Positions 29,789-38,099 of a stretch of DNA of 39,278 nt are shown here, in pieces. A model generated the notes under the pieces. It worked only from the letters and a program-made list of their open reading frames with translations. It ran no database searches and was not told the origin of the DNA. Numbering within the stretch: position 1 is the first letter of the stretch; each line of letters opens with the position of its first letter. The stretch comes from Methanomicrobiales archaeon HGW-Methanomicrobiales-2 (GTDB lineage: Archaea; Halobacteriota; Methanomicrobia; Methanomicrobiales; Methanoculleaceae). The position numbers and the translations under genes were made by a program. The stretch is from positions 1 to 39,278 of the forward strand of contig PGYL01000035.1 of assembly GCA_002839645.1 (NCBI GenBank). Reading direction: 5' to 3'.

Positions 29789-30829
29789 ATGAATGAAGCC
29801 ATGCCGGAACTGACGGTAAAGACAATCAAGGGCAATAAATACCTCTACCTCAGAGATAAGGTTAAAGTTAACTCAAAATCGCTGCCGCTTCAGATATACA
29901 TCGGAAGACTCGAAACGGTAGCCCGAGAGGACTTCTTATCGAAACTGTCCAAACTCCAGACTCTGAGGTTAACAACATACCTCGATTACCGGCTGGAGCA
30001 TTACTCCTTCACGGCCCTCGACAGAACCCGGGCCGTCGATCTCGAGACCCTTCGTTACTTCTCCGGACTTTTCAAGGAACTCTACCCCGATGAGAGCGAG
30101 CGGTACATGGATGCGATGTATCTCAGATATGTCCAGGGCACGACGGCGATCGAGGGGAATACCATCAGTCTCCGGGAAGCGCAGGAACTCCTGGAACATA
30201 ACATCTCTCCGGCCGGGAAGAAGATGGATGAGGTTTATGAGATCCTCAATTTCATCAATCTCCGAAGATATCTCGAAGAGTATTCCGGGGATATAACAGA
30301 GAGACTCATCAGGAAGATCCACGAAATACTGATGAATGAGGTCCTCCGGAACCCGGGAGAGTATCGGAACATCCAGGTTGGCATCGAGCAGATGGACTAT
30401 GAACCACCTCCCGCGATCCTCGTCCCTGAGGAGATGCGTGCTCTCATCGGGTGGTACCGGCAGAATAAACGGCACCTGAATCCGTTCGAACTCGCCGTAG
30501 TACTCCACACAAAATTTGAGATGATCCATCCGTTCGTCGATGGAAACGGAAGGGTTGGACGGGCGTTGATGAATTTAGTCCTGGAGCGGGCCGGTTATCC
30601 AACGCTCTACCTGGGGTTGGAACACCGGTCGGCCTACCTGGGCGCGCTCACAAAGGCAGATGACGGGGACTATAGACCGATCATCGAGACACTCTATGCC
30701 ATCTACCGGGAACAACACGGGCGTATCGCAGATGCGGTCGGGCAGAATCTTTCCGACGGAAACAGCAGGATCCGGGAGGAGAACGCCAGGCTCGTCCGGC
30801 AGTTCGCTGAACTGAAGAGAAAGGCCTGA
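29789..30829 (+). CDS. Fic family protein (AMP-transferase fold)
   Basis: A 346-residue Fic protein. The active motif HPFVDGNGRVGR (247-258) is complete, so it can be expected to transfer AMP or another phosphoryl group to a hydroxyl side chain of a target protein. An inhibitory helix motif TTAIEGN (118-124; S/T-x3-E-G/N) lies N-terminal of the Fic core, making it a class II, self-inhibited protein that needs no separate antitoxin. The first 45 residues (KTIKGNKYLYLRDKVK) form a beta-rich extension seen in archaeal Fic proteins; the C-terminus (about 310-346) is a charged helix. The start may be ATG 29789 or the ATG four codons later. Neighbours are island genes without clear link. Target unknown. 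Confidence 0.9.
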   Translation: MNEAMPELTVKTIKGNKYLYLRDKVKVNSKSLPLQIYIGRLETVAREDFLSKLSKLQTLRLTTYLDYRLEHYSFTALDRTRAVDLETLRYFSGLFKELYPDESERYMDAMYLRYVQGTTAIEGNTISLREAQELLEHNISPAGKKMDEVYEILNFINLRRYLEEYSGDITERLIRKIHEILMNEVLRNPGEYRNIQVGIEQMDYEPPPAILVPEEMRALIGWYRQNKRHLNPFELAVVLHTKFEMIHPFVDGNGRVGRALMNLVLERAGYPTLYLGLEHRSAYLGALTKADDGDYRPIIETLYAIYREQHGRIADAVGQNLSDGNSRIREENARLVRQFAELKRKA

Positions 30830-31419
30830 TACCCGGTTGAGCAGCCGCCCGGCGTGCAGGGCGATCTGGGTTCAGATCCCGGCCGGGATGGTTCTCGTTT
30901 TGGTCGAATATTCATCAAGGTAGATCCTATTTCCATAATGCCACGAATCTCCTTTGCGTGACACCAGCAGCTCCCGTTAAAGCGGATAAACGGATCGACC
31001 ATTCCGTAAGACGCGATCTGGTAATACAGAGGGACCTTGGGTGCCCGACAGGAAAGGGGGGCTTCTACCTGAGTTCCGAGCTATTAAGCACATATCTATT
31101 TAAATTGTGGTTAAATCTCAATAAAATCGGGTATTTGACGGCATTCAAGTTGATTGATATGCATAATATTAAGCAAATTGATCCCAGTTTAAATTGTCAG
31201 ATACAAACAATTTACTCATTTATTGGATAAATTTGACCAAATGGATGTTTAATGCTTATGAAAGAATAGTGCATGTACCTAACTCCCCGAGAGAGTCAGA
31301 GATATACTAAAGGATTTCGGCTAAAATTACAAGGGTTTTGTGATTTTTTTATTTATTTACCGGGAGGAACTGGTTACTGTAAATTATAGGGAGAGAGTTC
31401 TTTCTATGCCCGCTGTGGT
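30830..31419. other. Non-coding, A+T-rich gap without recognisable gene
   Basis: About 590 bases between Fic and the SPFH operon. 30866-30882 can fold like a tRNA T-arm (CTGGG/CCCGG around TTCAGAT), but no full tRNA surrounds it. From 31080 the sequence is very A+T-rich with T-runs near 31340-31360. Frames here are short and lack family features. Confidence 0.5.
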
Positions 31420-32169
31420 TTAGCGGCCGAGCTGGCTGGTTACTATTAATTTTTGAACATCATTTTGAATGCACATGAAGATTGCCAAACGTTCACTATC
31501 TGGGGAACCACGGGCTTCACTTATTGCGCCTCTTACTTCATCTAGGAGGTTACTTATGAGTTCATATTCATCGTCTTGCATTTGACTTGCAGAAACGCGA
31601 CTCCGAATTTGATTTCGGATCGCAGAAAGATCATCATCGATTTTTCTCTGTAAAGCATTACTTTCATTACTAGATGGCAGCTGACGGAACTCGATCAATG
31701 TTTGCTGTACCGTGTTTAATAGAGCCATTTGCTCGTCTCGCGGACGACCATGGATAACTCCCTGTCCCTCCTGTCCGATAGACCACATAGCCGCTGATAC
31801 TAAGATCAGCAGTAACCATTTACTAAGAACTATCCATAGATATACTAGATCATAATAGATATAATTGAAAAACAAAAGGAATATAATAGCTATTGCCACA
31901 CTTGCAACCAAGAAGATGCTAATTGTACTTTCGATACTAATGTGCATTGCCACAGGCAGTTTACTTGTTGTCTTTTTTGTTAAAAGTTGAAAATTATAAA
32001 TTCCACATATCCCTGTTATTATTACCATCAAAGATACATCAATCATTGCGATCCAATATGAGTAGCGAGGCATATCTGGTGCGAATGACAGGAAGATGCC
32101 GACGGTAAAAAACAGAGCAACAAGTAAAGCAGCGACTCGAATCGAGAAATTACGTTTGTTATAGGTCAT
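31420..32169 (-). CDS. Four-helix membrane protein with cytoplasmic coiled coil, last gene of SPFH operon
   Basis: A 249-residue protein of unknown family. Four membrane segments are visible at about 10-28 (VAALLVALFFTVGIFLSFA), 38-58 (IAMIDVSLMVIITGICGIY), 78-105 (ISIFLVASVAIAIIFLLFFNYIYY) and 108-128 (LVYLWIVLSKWLLLILVSA). The remaining 120 residues are hydrophilic and helical (LNTVQQTLIEFRQL, NALQRKIDDDLSAIRNQIRS, DDEYELISNLLDEVRGAISEA), probably a cytoplasmic coiled coil. The ATG has GGGGG ten nt upstream. It lies 37 nt after the SPFH gene and is the last of four co-directed genes; it could be the membrane anchor of that system, as YdjH-type membrane proteins are in Bacillus. Confidence 0.75.
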   Translation of the reverse strand: MTYNKRNFSIRVAALLVALFFTVGIFLSFAPDMPRYSYWIAMIDVSLMVIITGICGIYNFQLLTKKTTSKLPVAMHISIESTISIFLVASVAIAIIFLLFFNYIYYDLVYLWIVLSKWLLLILVSAAMWSIGQEGQGVIHGRPRDEQMALLNTVQQTLIEFRQLPSSNESNALQRKIDDDLSAIRNQIRSRVSASQMQDDEYELISNLLDEVRGAISEARGSPDSERLAIFMCIQNDVQKLIVTSQLGR

Positions 32170-32206
32170 TTTTGATTACCCCCACAGATTTGTTATAATC
32201 GATAGT

Positions 32207-33343
32207 TCAAAGGGATTTACCACACTCGGAACAGAACTTCGCCTTTTCAGGAACTTGAGCACCACATGAAGGACAGTTAGTAATCGATAGGATTTTTGCA
32301 CCACAATGGGGACAAAATTTTGAATGAGTTGTCAAAGTCTGTCGGCATGAAGGACACACAGACACTGTCATAAGATTTGCACCACATTTAATGCAGAACT
32401 GACTACCTACAGGAATGTTTGCCTGACATTTTGGGCATATCAATTCAGATGAATGACTCAATGGCGTCTGTGTAACTGATTGTGTTGCTTGTTCAGTCAT
32501 AGAAGAGAATGGTCCAGCCATCTTAGCACCTATTCCAAGCCCAATGCCAGCGCCCATTAAAGTCCCAGGAGCTCCGGGATTTTTTGCAGCTTCCTCCATA
32601 ACATCGAAACCTCGCATCATTTGGTATCGCTGGTCACCGAGTCGTTCAATTTCCCGAGCTTTAAAATCAATCTCCTGGATTTTTTTCAAGTCTTCAGTTG
32701 GGATGGTGATTGATGTGATAAAGAATTTGAGCAACTCAAGACCGTATTTAGCGAACTCGTCCCTTAGGCGCTCTTCAACTAATTGTGATATTTCATCTAT
32801 CCGGGTCGTGATAGTAGCAATCGAAAGGTTCCTTTCTACAACGTATTTTGCTACACTGTCTTTTACTCTGGTGAGAATCACCCCGCGGAAATATTCGAGT
32901 ACCATATTTCCTTTCCATTCGGGCATAGTTCCCACAATTTGCGTGACAAATAACCGTGAATCAGCAACTCGAAGTCCGAACTGTCCAAAACAACCCACGG
33001 GAACAAGCACCCCGTATTTTGGGTCCTCAACCGGTATGGGTGTTAGAGTGCCCCATTTGTAATCAAGACGGGAGACCTGATTGACGTAATATATCTCCGC
33101 GGTGAATGGAGTCTCTCCGCCAAATGGTAAATTAACAAGTTTCCCCAATAATGGTAAGTTTTTTGTTGATAGTGTGTGGGTGCCGGGCCCGAAAACATCC
33201 AGAGCTTGCCCACCCTTGAAAAATATTGCCTCCTGACTTTCATTTACAATTAGTTGTGCTCCCATTGTGATGTTCTCTTTATCATACTTCCAGACCAAAA
33301 GGTCTGGAGAACCGTCATGTTTAATGCGATCTATAAGTGCCAT
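32207..33343 (-). CDS. SPFH-domain protein with three C-terminal zinc ribbons (YdjI-like)
   Basis: A 378-residue protein. Residues about 1-225 form an SPFH/band-7 domain of the YdjI or virion-core type: ITMGAQLIVNESQEAIFFKGGQALDVFGPGTHTLSTKNLPLL near 26-66, then VVERNLSIATITTRIDEISQLVEERLRDEFAKYGLELLKFFITSI near 167-211. A helical linker (KKIQEIDFKAREIERLGDQ) and a glycine-rich stretch (GAGIGLGIGAKMAG) precede three CxxC...CxxC zinc ribbons at about 303-378 (ICPKC/FCIKC, VCPSC/FCPHC, NCPSC/FCSEC). SPFH proteins build membrane-associated oligomeric scaffolds; B. subtilis YdjI belongs to the pspA operon. GGAGAGGAT precedes the ATG. It starts 15 nt after the SHOCT/zinc-ribbon gene, clearly one operon. 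Confidence 0.88.
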   Translation of the reverse strand: MALIDRIKHDGSPDLLVWKYDKENITMGAQLIVNESQEAIFFKGGQALDVFGPGTHTLSTKNLPLLGKLVNLPFGGETPFTAEIYYVNQVSRLDYKWGTLTPIPVEDPKYGVLVPVGCFGQFGLRVADSRLFVTQIVGTMPEWKGNMVLEYFRGVILTRVKDSVAKYVVERNLSIATITTRIDEISQLVEERLRDEFAKYGLELLKFFITSITIPTEDLKKIQEIDFKAREIERLGDQRYQMMRGFDVMEEAAKNPGAPGTLMGAGIGLGIGAKMAGPFSSMTEQATQSVTQTPLSHSSELICPKCQANIPVGSQFCIKCGANLMTVSVCPSCRQTLTTHSKFCPHCGAKILSITNCPSCGAQVPEKAKFCSECGKSL

Positions 33344-33358
33344 AGTAAATCCTCTCCA

Positions 33359-35152
33359 TTACTGTGCGAATAAAACCTCTTTTGTGCCGATACTAAGCGA
33401 CCTGATGTCAAAATTTGAAAGAGCAATGCTGTTGGATGAGGCCAAAATCTCCCTTCTTTCTGATTTTTGTGTGTAGTACCTCGCAACAACTACTGGCAGA
33501 TATGTTAATTGCAATTGTCTAACGTGCCCCCCAGCATAACCTTGTGTTGATGATACAAATTGTTTCATATATTTTAATGCATCATTAGAACCCACCACGG
33601 GAACTACCGCAGGCGTTGAGTATCCGATAGTTGTACGAGACCTAATTGCACTATAACATTGCTCACTCAAAGGATCACTTGAGGTAATAACGAAGCATTG
33701 TTTGTTATGACGCATAGCTTCCGTTAAGATAAGTCCAGATGCCATTGATCCTTTTTTGAATATCACACCTTTCTGCTGTGAAAAATCTAGTTCAGCAAGC
33801 CAGAATGGTAGTAATATCTTCCTTTCTCTTTCCACCGATTCTTTTCCACTTAAGAACGAGGATTTTACCAAGGCCACCATTCTTCCTTCAGCCCAGCCAA
33901 AGTCAGACACTATAGGCAAAGAAGCTTCACCAGATATCGATTCCATATGTAGAACCAGATTAGATAGGAAAGCTGACAACCACCTTAAATCCGAGGAGGG
34001 AGTCTGTGCTTTTCCAACCATCTCTTCGAGGTTAGCCAAAAAGATAGTAAAGGGCATCCCCGTTTCAGCGCCGCATTGACCGTAAAATCTCACACAGGTG
34101 GCAAGAATGCGGACTGTGTCTGCGTCATTGCGCGTTCCTTCAGCAGCGGGTACAGTTTCTCTTGGTTTCACTTCAGTTGCTTCAATTGCAGATGCAGTCT
34201 GCTCAAGCTTTACGGCTATTAACTCCAGATTATCTGCTACATAATCCGTCATCACTCCATCTGTACTAGAAAACAGATCCTCTAGAGTGTTTACAGCCTC
34301 TTCGAGTAACCTCATCCTAGTTGCCAGAGCATCTGAAAATTCAGCTAACGATGGATCAATAGACGATACTAATTGATTGGTCGTATTGTACAATTCATTA
34401 AGGGCCTGAAGGTTCGTTTTTGCTTTATGAAAACCATCAGGTGTCGGGCTAGCAAGATGGTGGCGGACATTAGACAGGTAACCCGCCTCAAGACATCGTA
34501 CTTCCAGAGTGTGCAACTCATACTTCTCCTTCTCACCTATTGCAAAAACCCTGATTTCGGGTGATTGAACACGCACCACGGTTTCTTTTATTTTATCAAC
34601 TAAATAATTCAAATCGGGCACTGATCGTAGAGTCTGATGAAAGGGAGATGAAGGGAGTCCGGTAAGCAGGGGGAACGTAAACAGAGACTGATAGCGAGTC
34701 AGGCTGAATACATCGGTTGCACGATCAGCTGCATTCTTCAATGGAGGTAATAACTTGTCGTTGAATATGAACTTGCGAGATGCTTCGTCAACCGTGGTGC
34801 TAATTCCTGCATTTCCGGCTACCTGGGAAATCCATTTCCTGATATCGTTTTTAAGGCGATCCATTTCCTCTGATGCTGTCTGTAGGGCAAATGTCCCGCC
34901 GCAATAATCGCAAATGACATTAACCTGAGAAGGATCACTCGGTAACGGTAAAGGTGCCATACAACCCGGACATTGTAGGGAAACAGCTTCCTTCGGCAAA
35001 GCCGATAAAGCCGCTGAGATAGGTTCTTCATCATGTCCAACTTGTGTACTGAACTTCGCCTTTAGTTGTTTATAGGTACCGATATCAATTTCACCAAGCG
35101 CCACTCGCCGATCAAGTGCATCCAGAACTTTTTCCATTTCTATATTGTCCAT
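33359..35152 (-). CDS. Large protein with SHOCT-like helix pair and zinc ribbon
   Basis: A 597-residue protein. Residues 7-34 (EKVLDALDRRVALGEIDIGTYKQLKAKF) look like a SHOCT domain, the short helical motif with L...G.I....Y..LKAKL. Residues 58-90 hold one zinc ribbon: C61-x2-C64 and C81-x2-C84 (CPGC...CDYCGGTF). The remainder is mixed helix and strand with no enzyme motif that I recognise; the last 170 residues (PFWLAELDFSQQKGVIFKKG ... YLPVVVARYYTQKS) look beta-rich. Zinc-ribbon proteins of similar place (YdjG) accompany SPFH proteins in Bacillus psp operons, but length and sequence differ. A strong GAGGTGA precedes ATG 35152. Second gene of the operon; its own TATA at 35208-35220 may add expression. 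Confidence 0.72.
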   Translation of the reverse strand: MDNIEMEKVLDALDRRVALGEIDIGTYKQLKAKFSTQVGHDEEPISAALSALPKEAVSLQCPGCMAPLPLPSDPSQVNVICDYCGGTFALQTASEEMDRLKNDIRKWISQVAGNAGISTTVDEASRKFIFNDKLLPPLKNAADRATDVFSLTRYQSLFTFPLLTGLPSSPFHQTLRSVPDLNYLVDKIKETVVRVQSPEIRVFAIGEKEKYELHTLEVRCLEAGYLSNVRHHLASPTPDGFHKAKTNLQALNELYNTTNQLVSSIDPSLAEFSDALATRMRLLEEAVNTLEDLFSSTDGVMTDYVADNLELIAVKLEQTASAIEATEVKPRETVPAAEGTRNDADTVRILATCVRFYGQCGAETGMPFTIFLANLEEMVGKAQTPSSDLRWLSAFLSNLVLHMESISGEASLPIVSDFGWAEGRMVALVKSSFLSGKESVERERKILLPFWLAELDFSQQKGVIFKKGSMASGLILTEAMRHNKQCFVITSSDPLSEQCYSAIRSRTTIGYSTPAVVPVVGSNDALKYMKQFVSSTQGYAGGHVRQLQLTYLPVVVARYYTQKSERREILASSNSIALSNFDIRSLSIGTKEVLFAQ

Positions 35153-35207
35153 GGTTTCACCTCACGCTATATTTCGATAAAGCATTAATTGAGTTAATTT
35201 TTCACAA

Positions 35208-35246
35208 ATGATATATATGTTATGTACTGGTTCTGCTTCAGAACCA
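35208..35246 (-). promoter_or_regulatory. Internal promoter and inverted repeat in the SPFH operon
   Basis: ACATATATATCAT on the minus strand (35208-35220) is a good TATA box 56-68 nt before ATG 35152. Just upstream of it TGGTTCTG (35228-35235) and CAGAACCA (35239-35246) form a perfect 8-bp inverted repeat with spacer CTT. It may be an operator for an internal promoter; there is no T-run that would make it a terminator of the first gene. No gene is in the 234-nt gap. Confidence 0.5.
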
Positions 35247-35386
35247 ATTGAATATCTCTTTATAGGCAGCAATAGTGTTGAATGACCTCTAATCCCTCCA
35301 TTAAATGATTTTTTGAGTTCTCTCCCACCAATGTTCAGCTTATACTAGACAGTCATTATCTTACAACAGGCTCTGCTACTCACTCA

Positions 35387-36385
35387 TTAGTGTCTGTGTG
35401 CTACACGCTCAAGTGCGCGTAATCTTTCATTATGATTCGTGAGCACATCGTTAGTTTGATTAAATAGTTGATTAGCCCAAGCACGAACTTCATCAGCACG
35501 CATCGTAGCATATCGGTCTGCTTGATTCTCAATAGCAGAGCCACAAACAGTGCAGACAGTTACATGGCCTGCATTGTCAATCATACGTAAGTCATCACTT
35601 GAGGATTCTAAGAGCTGGGTGTGATAATCCTCAGTTTCTGCAGGATAATACTTAAAGAATACATCTTCTCCTTGCATTTCCCGACCGCACATCCAACAGT
35701 GAGATTTTGATGATACCTTTGCAATATGGTCGTCAACAGTTTTTGACCAATCTACAACCATAGCTTGACGAAAACAAGATGCCGCCTTCTGCATGTGATC
35801 ATGTGCTTGTACGGGTGAAGACAGAACAACTGAAAGAGCAGAATAATAATCTGACAACCCTTCACAGTAAAAAGCACGCAGCATTGCCTTTTCCACTGGC
35901 CCCTCTAATTGAAGTCTCTCCGAGATATGAAGCGGAGCGTTACCAAGTTTCATGAAGCCTTCAGCCGCGTTCATATATTCTAGAGTCATATCAGCATAAT
36001 TGCCACACTTTTTTGCCTGTTGTTCGTATTGTAAGGATCTAAGTTCCGCGATTAGAGGGGAAGTCTGGATCATTTCATCTTGGCTTCCTATGCATGGAAC
36101 TTCAGTTATAGGCTCCAAGACCTGGATTAATTCAGGAAGAGTATCGAGATTACGTTTGTCAATTAGTTCATACAATGTGGCATTAGCTTTTGCGAGTCTG
36201 GCCATGTCTTCATTTCCTTCCTGGAGAAACATCTCGCAAGCCTTCGAAAAATGTTTAACAGCAGAGGGATAATCCGGTGGTTGAAGCAGAACACCCTTCT
36301 CATAAGCTCTTTGATATTGTTCCTGCGCATTGAGTCCAATTCCAACTTCTTTGCCAACTGCTTTCACTCTATCAAAGATACCCAT
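35387..36385 (-). CDS. TPR-like helical protein with zinc finger, first gene of SPFH operon
   Basis: A 332-residue protein starting MGIFDRVKAVGKEVGIGLN, an amphipathic N-terminus reminiscent of membrane-binding starts of PspA-type proteins (resemblance only). Residues about 20-215 are paired helices with TPR-like spacing (AQEQYQRAYEKGVLL, YPSAVKHFSKACEMFLQEGN, ADMTLEYMNAAEGFMKLGN, HDHMQKAASCFRQAM). Then HCWMCG (about 232-237) and, 50 residues later, VCTVCG supply a four-cysteine zinc site, ending in a helical tail. AGAGGAGAT lies eight nt before ATG 36385. It heads the four-gene operon, separated by 234 nt from the second gene. Likely a scaffold protein that joins the zinc-ribbon and SPFH partners; no family name recognised. 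Confidence 0.72.
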   Translation of the reverse strand: MGIFDRVKAVGKEVGIGLNAQEQYQRAYEKGVLLQPPDYPSAVKHFSKACEMFLQEGNEDMARLAKANATLYELIDKRNLDTLPELIQVLEPITEVPCIGSQDEMIQTSPLIAELRSLQYEQQAKKCGNYADMTLEYMNAAEGFMKLGNAPLHISERLQLEGPVEKAMLRAFYCEGLSDYYSALSVVLSSPVQAHDHMQKAASCFRQAMVVDWSKTVDDHIAKVSSKSHCWMCGREMQGEDVFFKYYPAETEDYHTQLLESSSDDLRMIDNAGHVTVCTVCGSAIENQADRYATMRADEVRAWANQLFNQTNDVLTNHNERLRALERVAHRH

Positions 36386-36420
36386 ATTATATCTCCTCTG
36401 TTACGGCCACTGTAATTGAG

Positions 36421-36484
36421 CCATTAAACTTTCATATTATATTAAGGGCCCATTAAGTTTTCCATTATATCCGGAGGCCATTAA
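36421..36484 (-). promoter_or_regulatory. Promoter of the SPFH operon with repeated TTAATGG sites
   Basis: CCATTAA (TTAATGG on the coding strand) occurs at 36421, 36450 and 36478, 29 and 28 bp apart, within a larger imperfect repeat (CCATTAA-x-TTT-x-ATTATAT). The TATA element TTAATATAATATG lies between the first two. Sites flanking a TATA box suggest a repressor. 36485-36640 has no recognisable gene. Confidence 0.45.
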
Positions 36485-36640
36485 GGTAATAAAACTCAAT
36501 AAACCATCATTTTAAGTAATAGAAGCATCTCAGCTCTCTGTACTTCCTTGCTCCTCGTGAGAGTTTCGGCGGCGATCTCTCGTTTCTGCTCCGTTTGGGC
36601 ATAACTCCAGGAGGTATACAATCCCCTCTATCGAGCGGTC

Positions 36641-37261
36641 ATGGGCCCTATCATTGAGCATTCGAGAAACGACGGCTCTTCTGATGAAACAGGCTTTTTC
36701 CTTCCTCATCCGGCAACGCTGCACCATTTTGTGAAATATCATCTTGACGTAGACGGGCTGAAGTGGATCATGGCACTGGTTAGGACTGCTCTCATACGAT
36801 GGGCAGATAAAGATTGGAACGGTATCATCGCTCAATCCCTCTGAAGGCATCGCGGTATGACGGCTATGCACTGTTTCATCCGCATTACTCGGTTAAATGG
36901 ATAAAGCCCACATCTTCCACCGGGGCAGATGTCCACTGGGAATAGCATATTCACCGAGAACCGGTGCCGATACCACGCACCTCTTACTACTTATCCAGAC
37001 CGTTGCGTCAACGCAGCCCAGCCTCATGGCATTTCTGCGGGATACAGGCTATACTTCTTTCGATGCTCATGCTCGGTCTGGTCTCACTCGCATGCGCGTC
37101 CCTGCATTGCTCTGCGTGAAGAAGCAGTCATTCAGGATGAGGGGATCGAGCGCCACAGTCAGCACCGGTCAATAAACTCTGAGGACAAATCCGAACAAAA
37201 GGCTCATCGGTGGGACGAGACTAACCTAGAGAGCGAGTGGATAAAAGGGAGCGATAAGTAA
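36641..37261 (+). pseudogene. Decayed transposase-like gene
   Basis: Pieces of a protein in at least two frames: LKWIMALVRTALIRWADKDW around 36770-36840, then (another frame) CPLGIAYSPRTGADTTHLLL ... MAFLRDTGYTSFDAHA about 36927-37070, then the first frame again with LREEAVIQDEGIERH near 37120-37160. The order and the wording (C-P-L-G-x-x-Y-S-P-R, then a D-x-G-Y motif) resemble a DDE transposase, but I cannot name its IS family. Stops and frame changes show it is dead. Identification is tentative. Confidence 0.4.
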
Positions 37262-37299
37262 ATGCAATTATCAGTAAAAATTTTTTATTTTCCTTCGAT

Positions 37300-37746
37300 T
37301 TAATGTACTTTTTGGTTGATAAATTCTGTAAAATCACTAATCAATTTTGATTTTTTCTTTTCTATTGCCTCTTCTTCAAATCTACCAACTCCGGACAAAG
37401 TTTTTCCTAATACTAAATCGCGAGAGCTATAAAATACGTTGTCAATATTTATTGGAAATGATTTAGGATTTGGTGTACCCAATAGCGTTAACGAGTATTT
37501 ATACCCCTCAACAGGGAGAAGATACATATGTTCCCCCCCTAAGAGTACTTTTTTTCTCTCGACTCCAGAGATCATATCATACTTGTATTCAATGTATTTT
37601 CCATTGTTAAGAATGACAAATATATCATCCAAAAACCAATGTCCTCTAACAGGAGTGTCTTCATCAGTTCTTATGCCCGATTCAAATCTAAAAATTGCAT
37701 TCTGCCTCAAATAAGGGAGATCCCTTTTAGTGGTGCTTTTAGCCAT
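37300..37746 (-). CDS. Hypothetical protein, 148 residues
   Basis: Unrecognised. ATG 37746 (MAKSTTKRDLPYLRQNAIF) has GAGGAC eight nt upstream, and TATATA at 37783-37788 gives a promoter. The body is beta-rich (GHWFLDDIFVILNNGKYIEYKY, ERKKVLLGGEHMYLLPVEGYKYSLTLLG) and ends in a lysine-rich helix (FEEEAIEKKKSKLISDFTEFIN). No signal or membrane segment. Low G+C like the rest of the island; it lies between transposase relics, so it may be cargo. 37747-37994 holds nothing else. Confidence 0.6.
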   Translation of the reverse strand: MAKSTTKRDLPYLRQNAIFRFESGIRTDEDTPVRGHWFLDDIFVILNNGKYIEYKYDMISGVERKKVLLGGEHMYLLPVEGYKYSLTLLGTPNPKSFPINIDNVFYSSRDLVLGKTLSGVGRFEEEAIEKKKSKLISDFTEFINQKVH

Positions 37747-37994
37747 ACACACGTCCTCTATTTGAGAGTGGAGTAAATAACATATATAATATTCGATTTG
37801 CGTGCTGAACTGGAGGATATCCGGTAATTATTGAATATATTGAATAAACTCAAATTTATGGCCTTCCGTAAAACCGATGACGGGATCTAGGCAATCCTCG
37901 AGCAGTAACTAACTCTTTTAAACCCCCCGCCCAGCCTCAAACCAACCATAGCCCATACTCACCGGCATCCTGTGCATCCGACCACCAGTTATGC

Positions 37995-38098
37995 CTAGAG
38001 CATTGTTCCTAAGGTCATCCCAATATTCTCCCGATCATTCATGACACTGCATGCCAAGTGAATCAAGCCCATGAATGAGTGTTCACACCGCTCGTAGC
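37995..38098 (-). pseudogene. C-terminal relic of an IS5-like transposase, cut by the IS630 element
   Basis: On the minus strand GYERCEHSFMGLIHLACSVM followed by a short tail and stop resembles the C-terminus of IS5-type transposases (R-x-E-...-F-x-G-L-x-H-L-A). It begins exactly at the border of the IS630-type element at 38099, so that element interrupted it; the other part would lie beyond the window. Confidence 0.5.
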
Positions 38099-38099
38099 C

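Noticed and set aside
30837-30890. tRNA-like segment with T-arm and CCCGG/CCGGG ends
   Set aside because: Only about 60 bases, T-loop TTCAGAT departs from the consensus, and D- and anticodon arms cannot be drawn; no second copy was seen that would make it an attachment site.
30958-31230. 90-codon plus-strand frame in the gap after Fic
   Set aside because: Low-complexity A+T-rich translation without start signals or family resemblance.
36530-36871. 113-codon minus-strand frame
   Set aside because: It lies opposite the decayed transposase, has no features and no ribosome-binding site.
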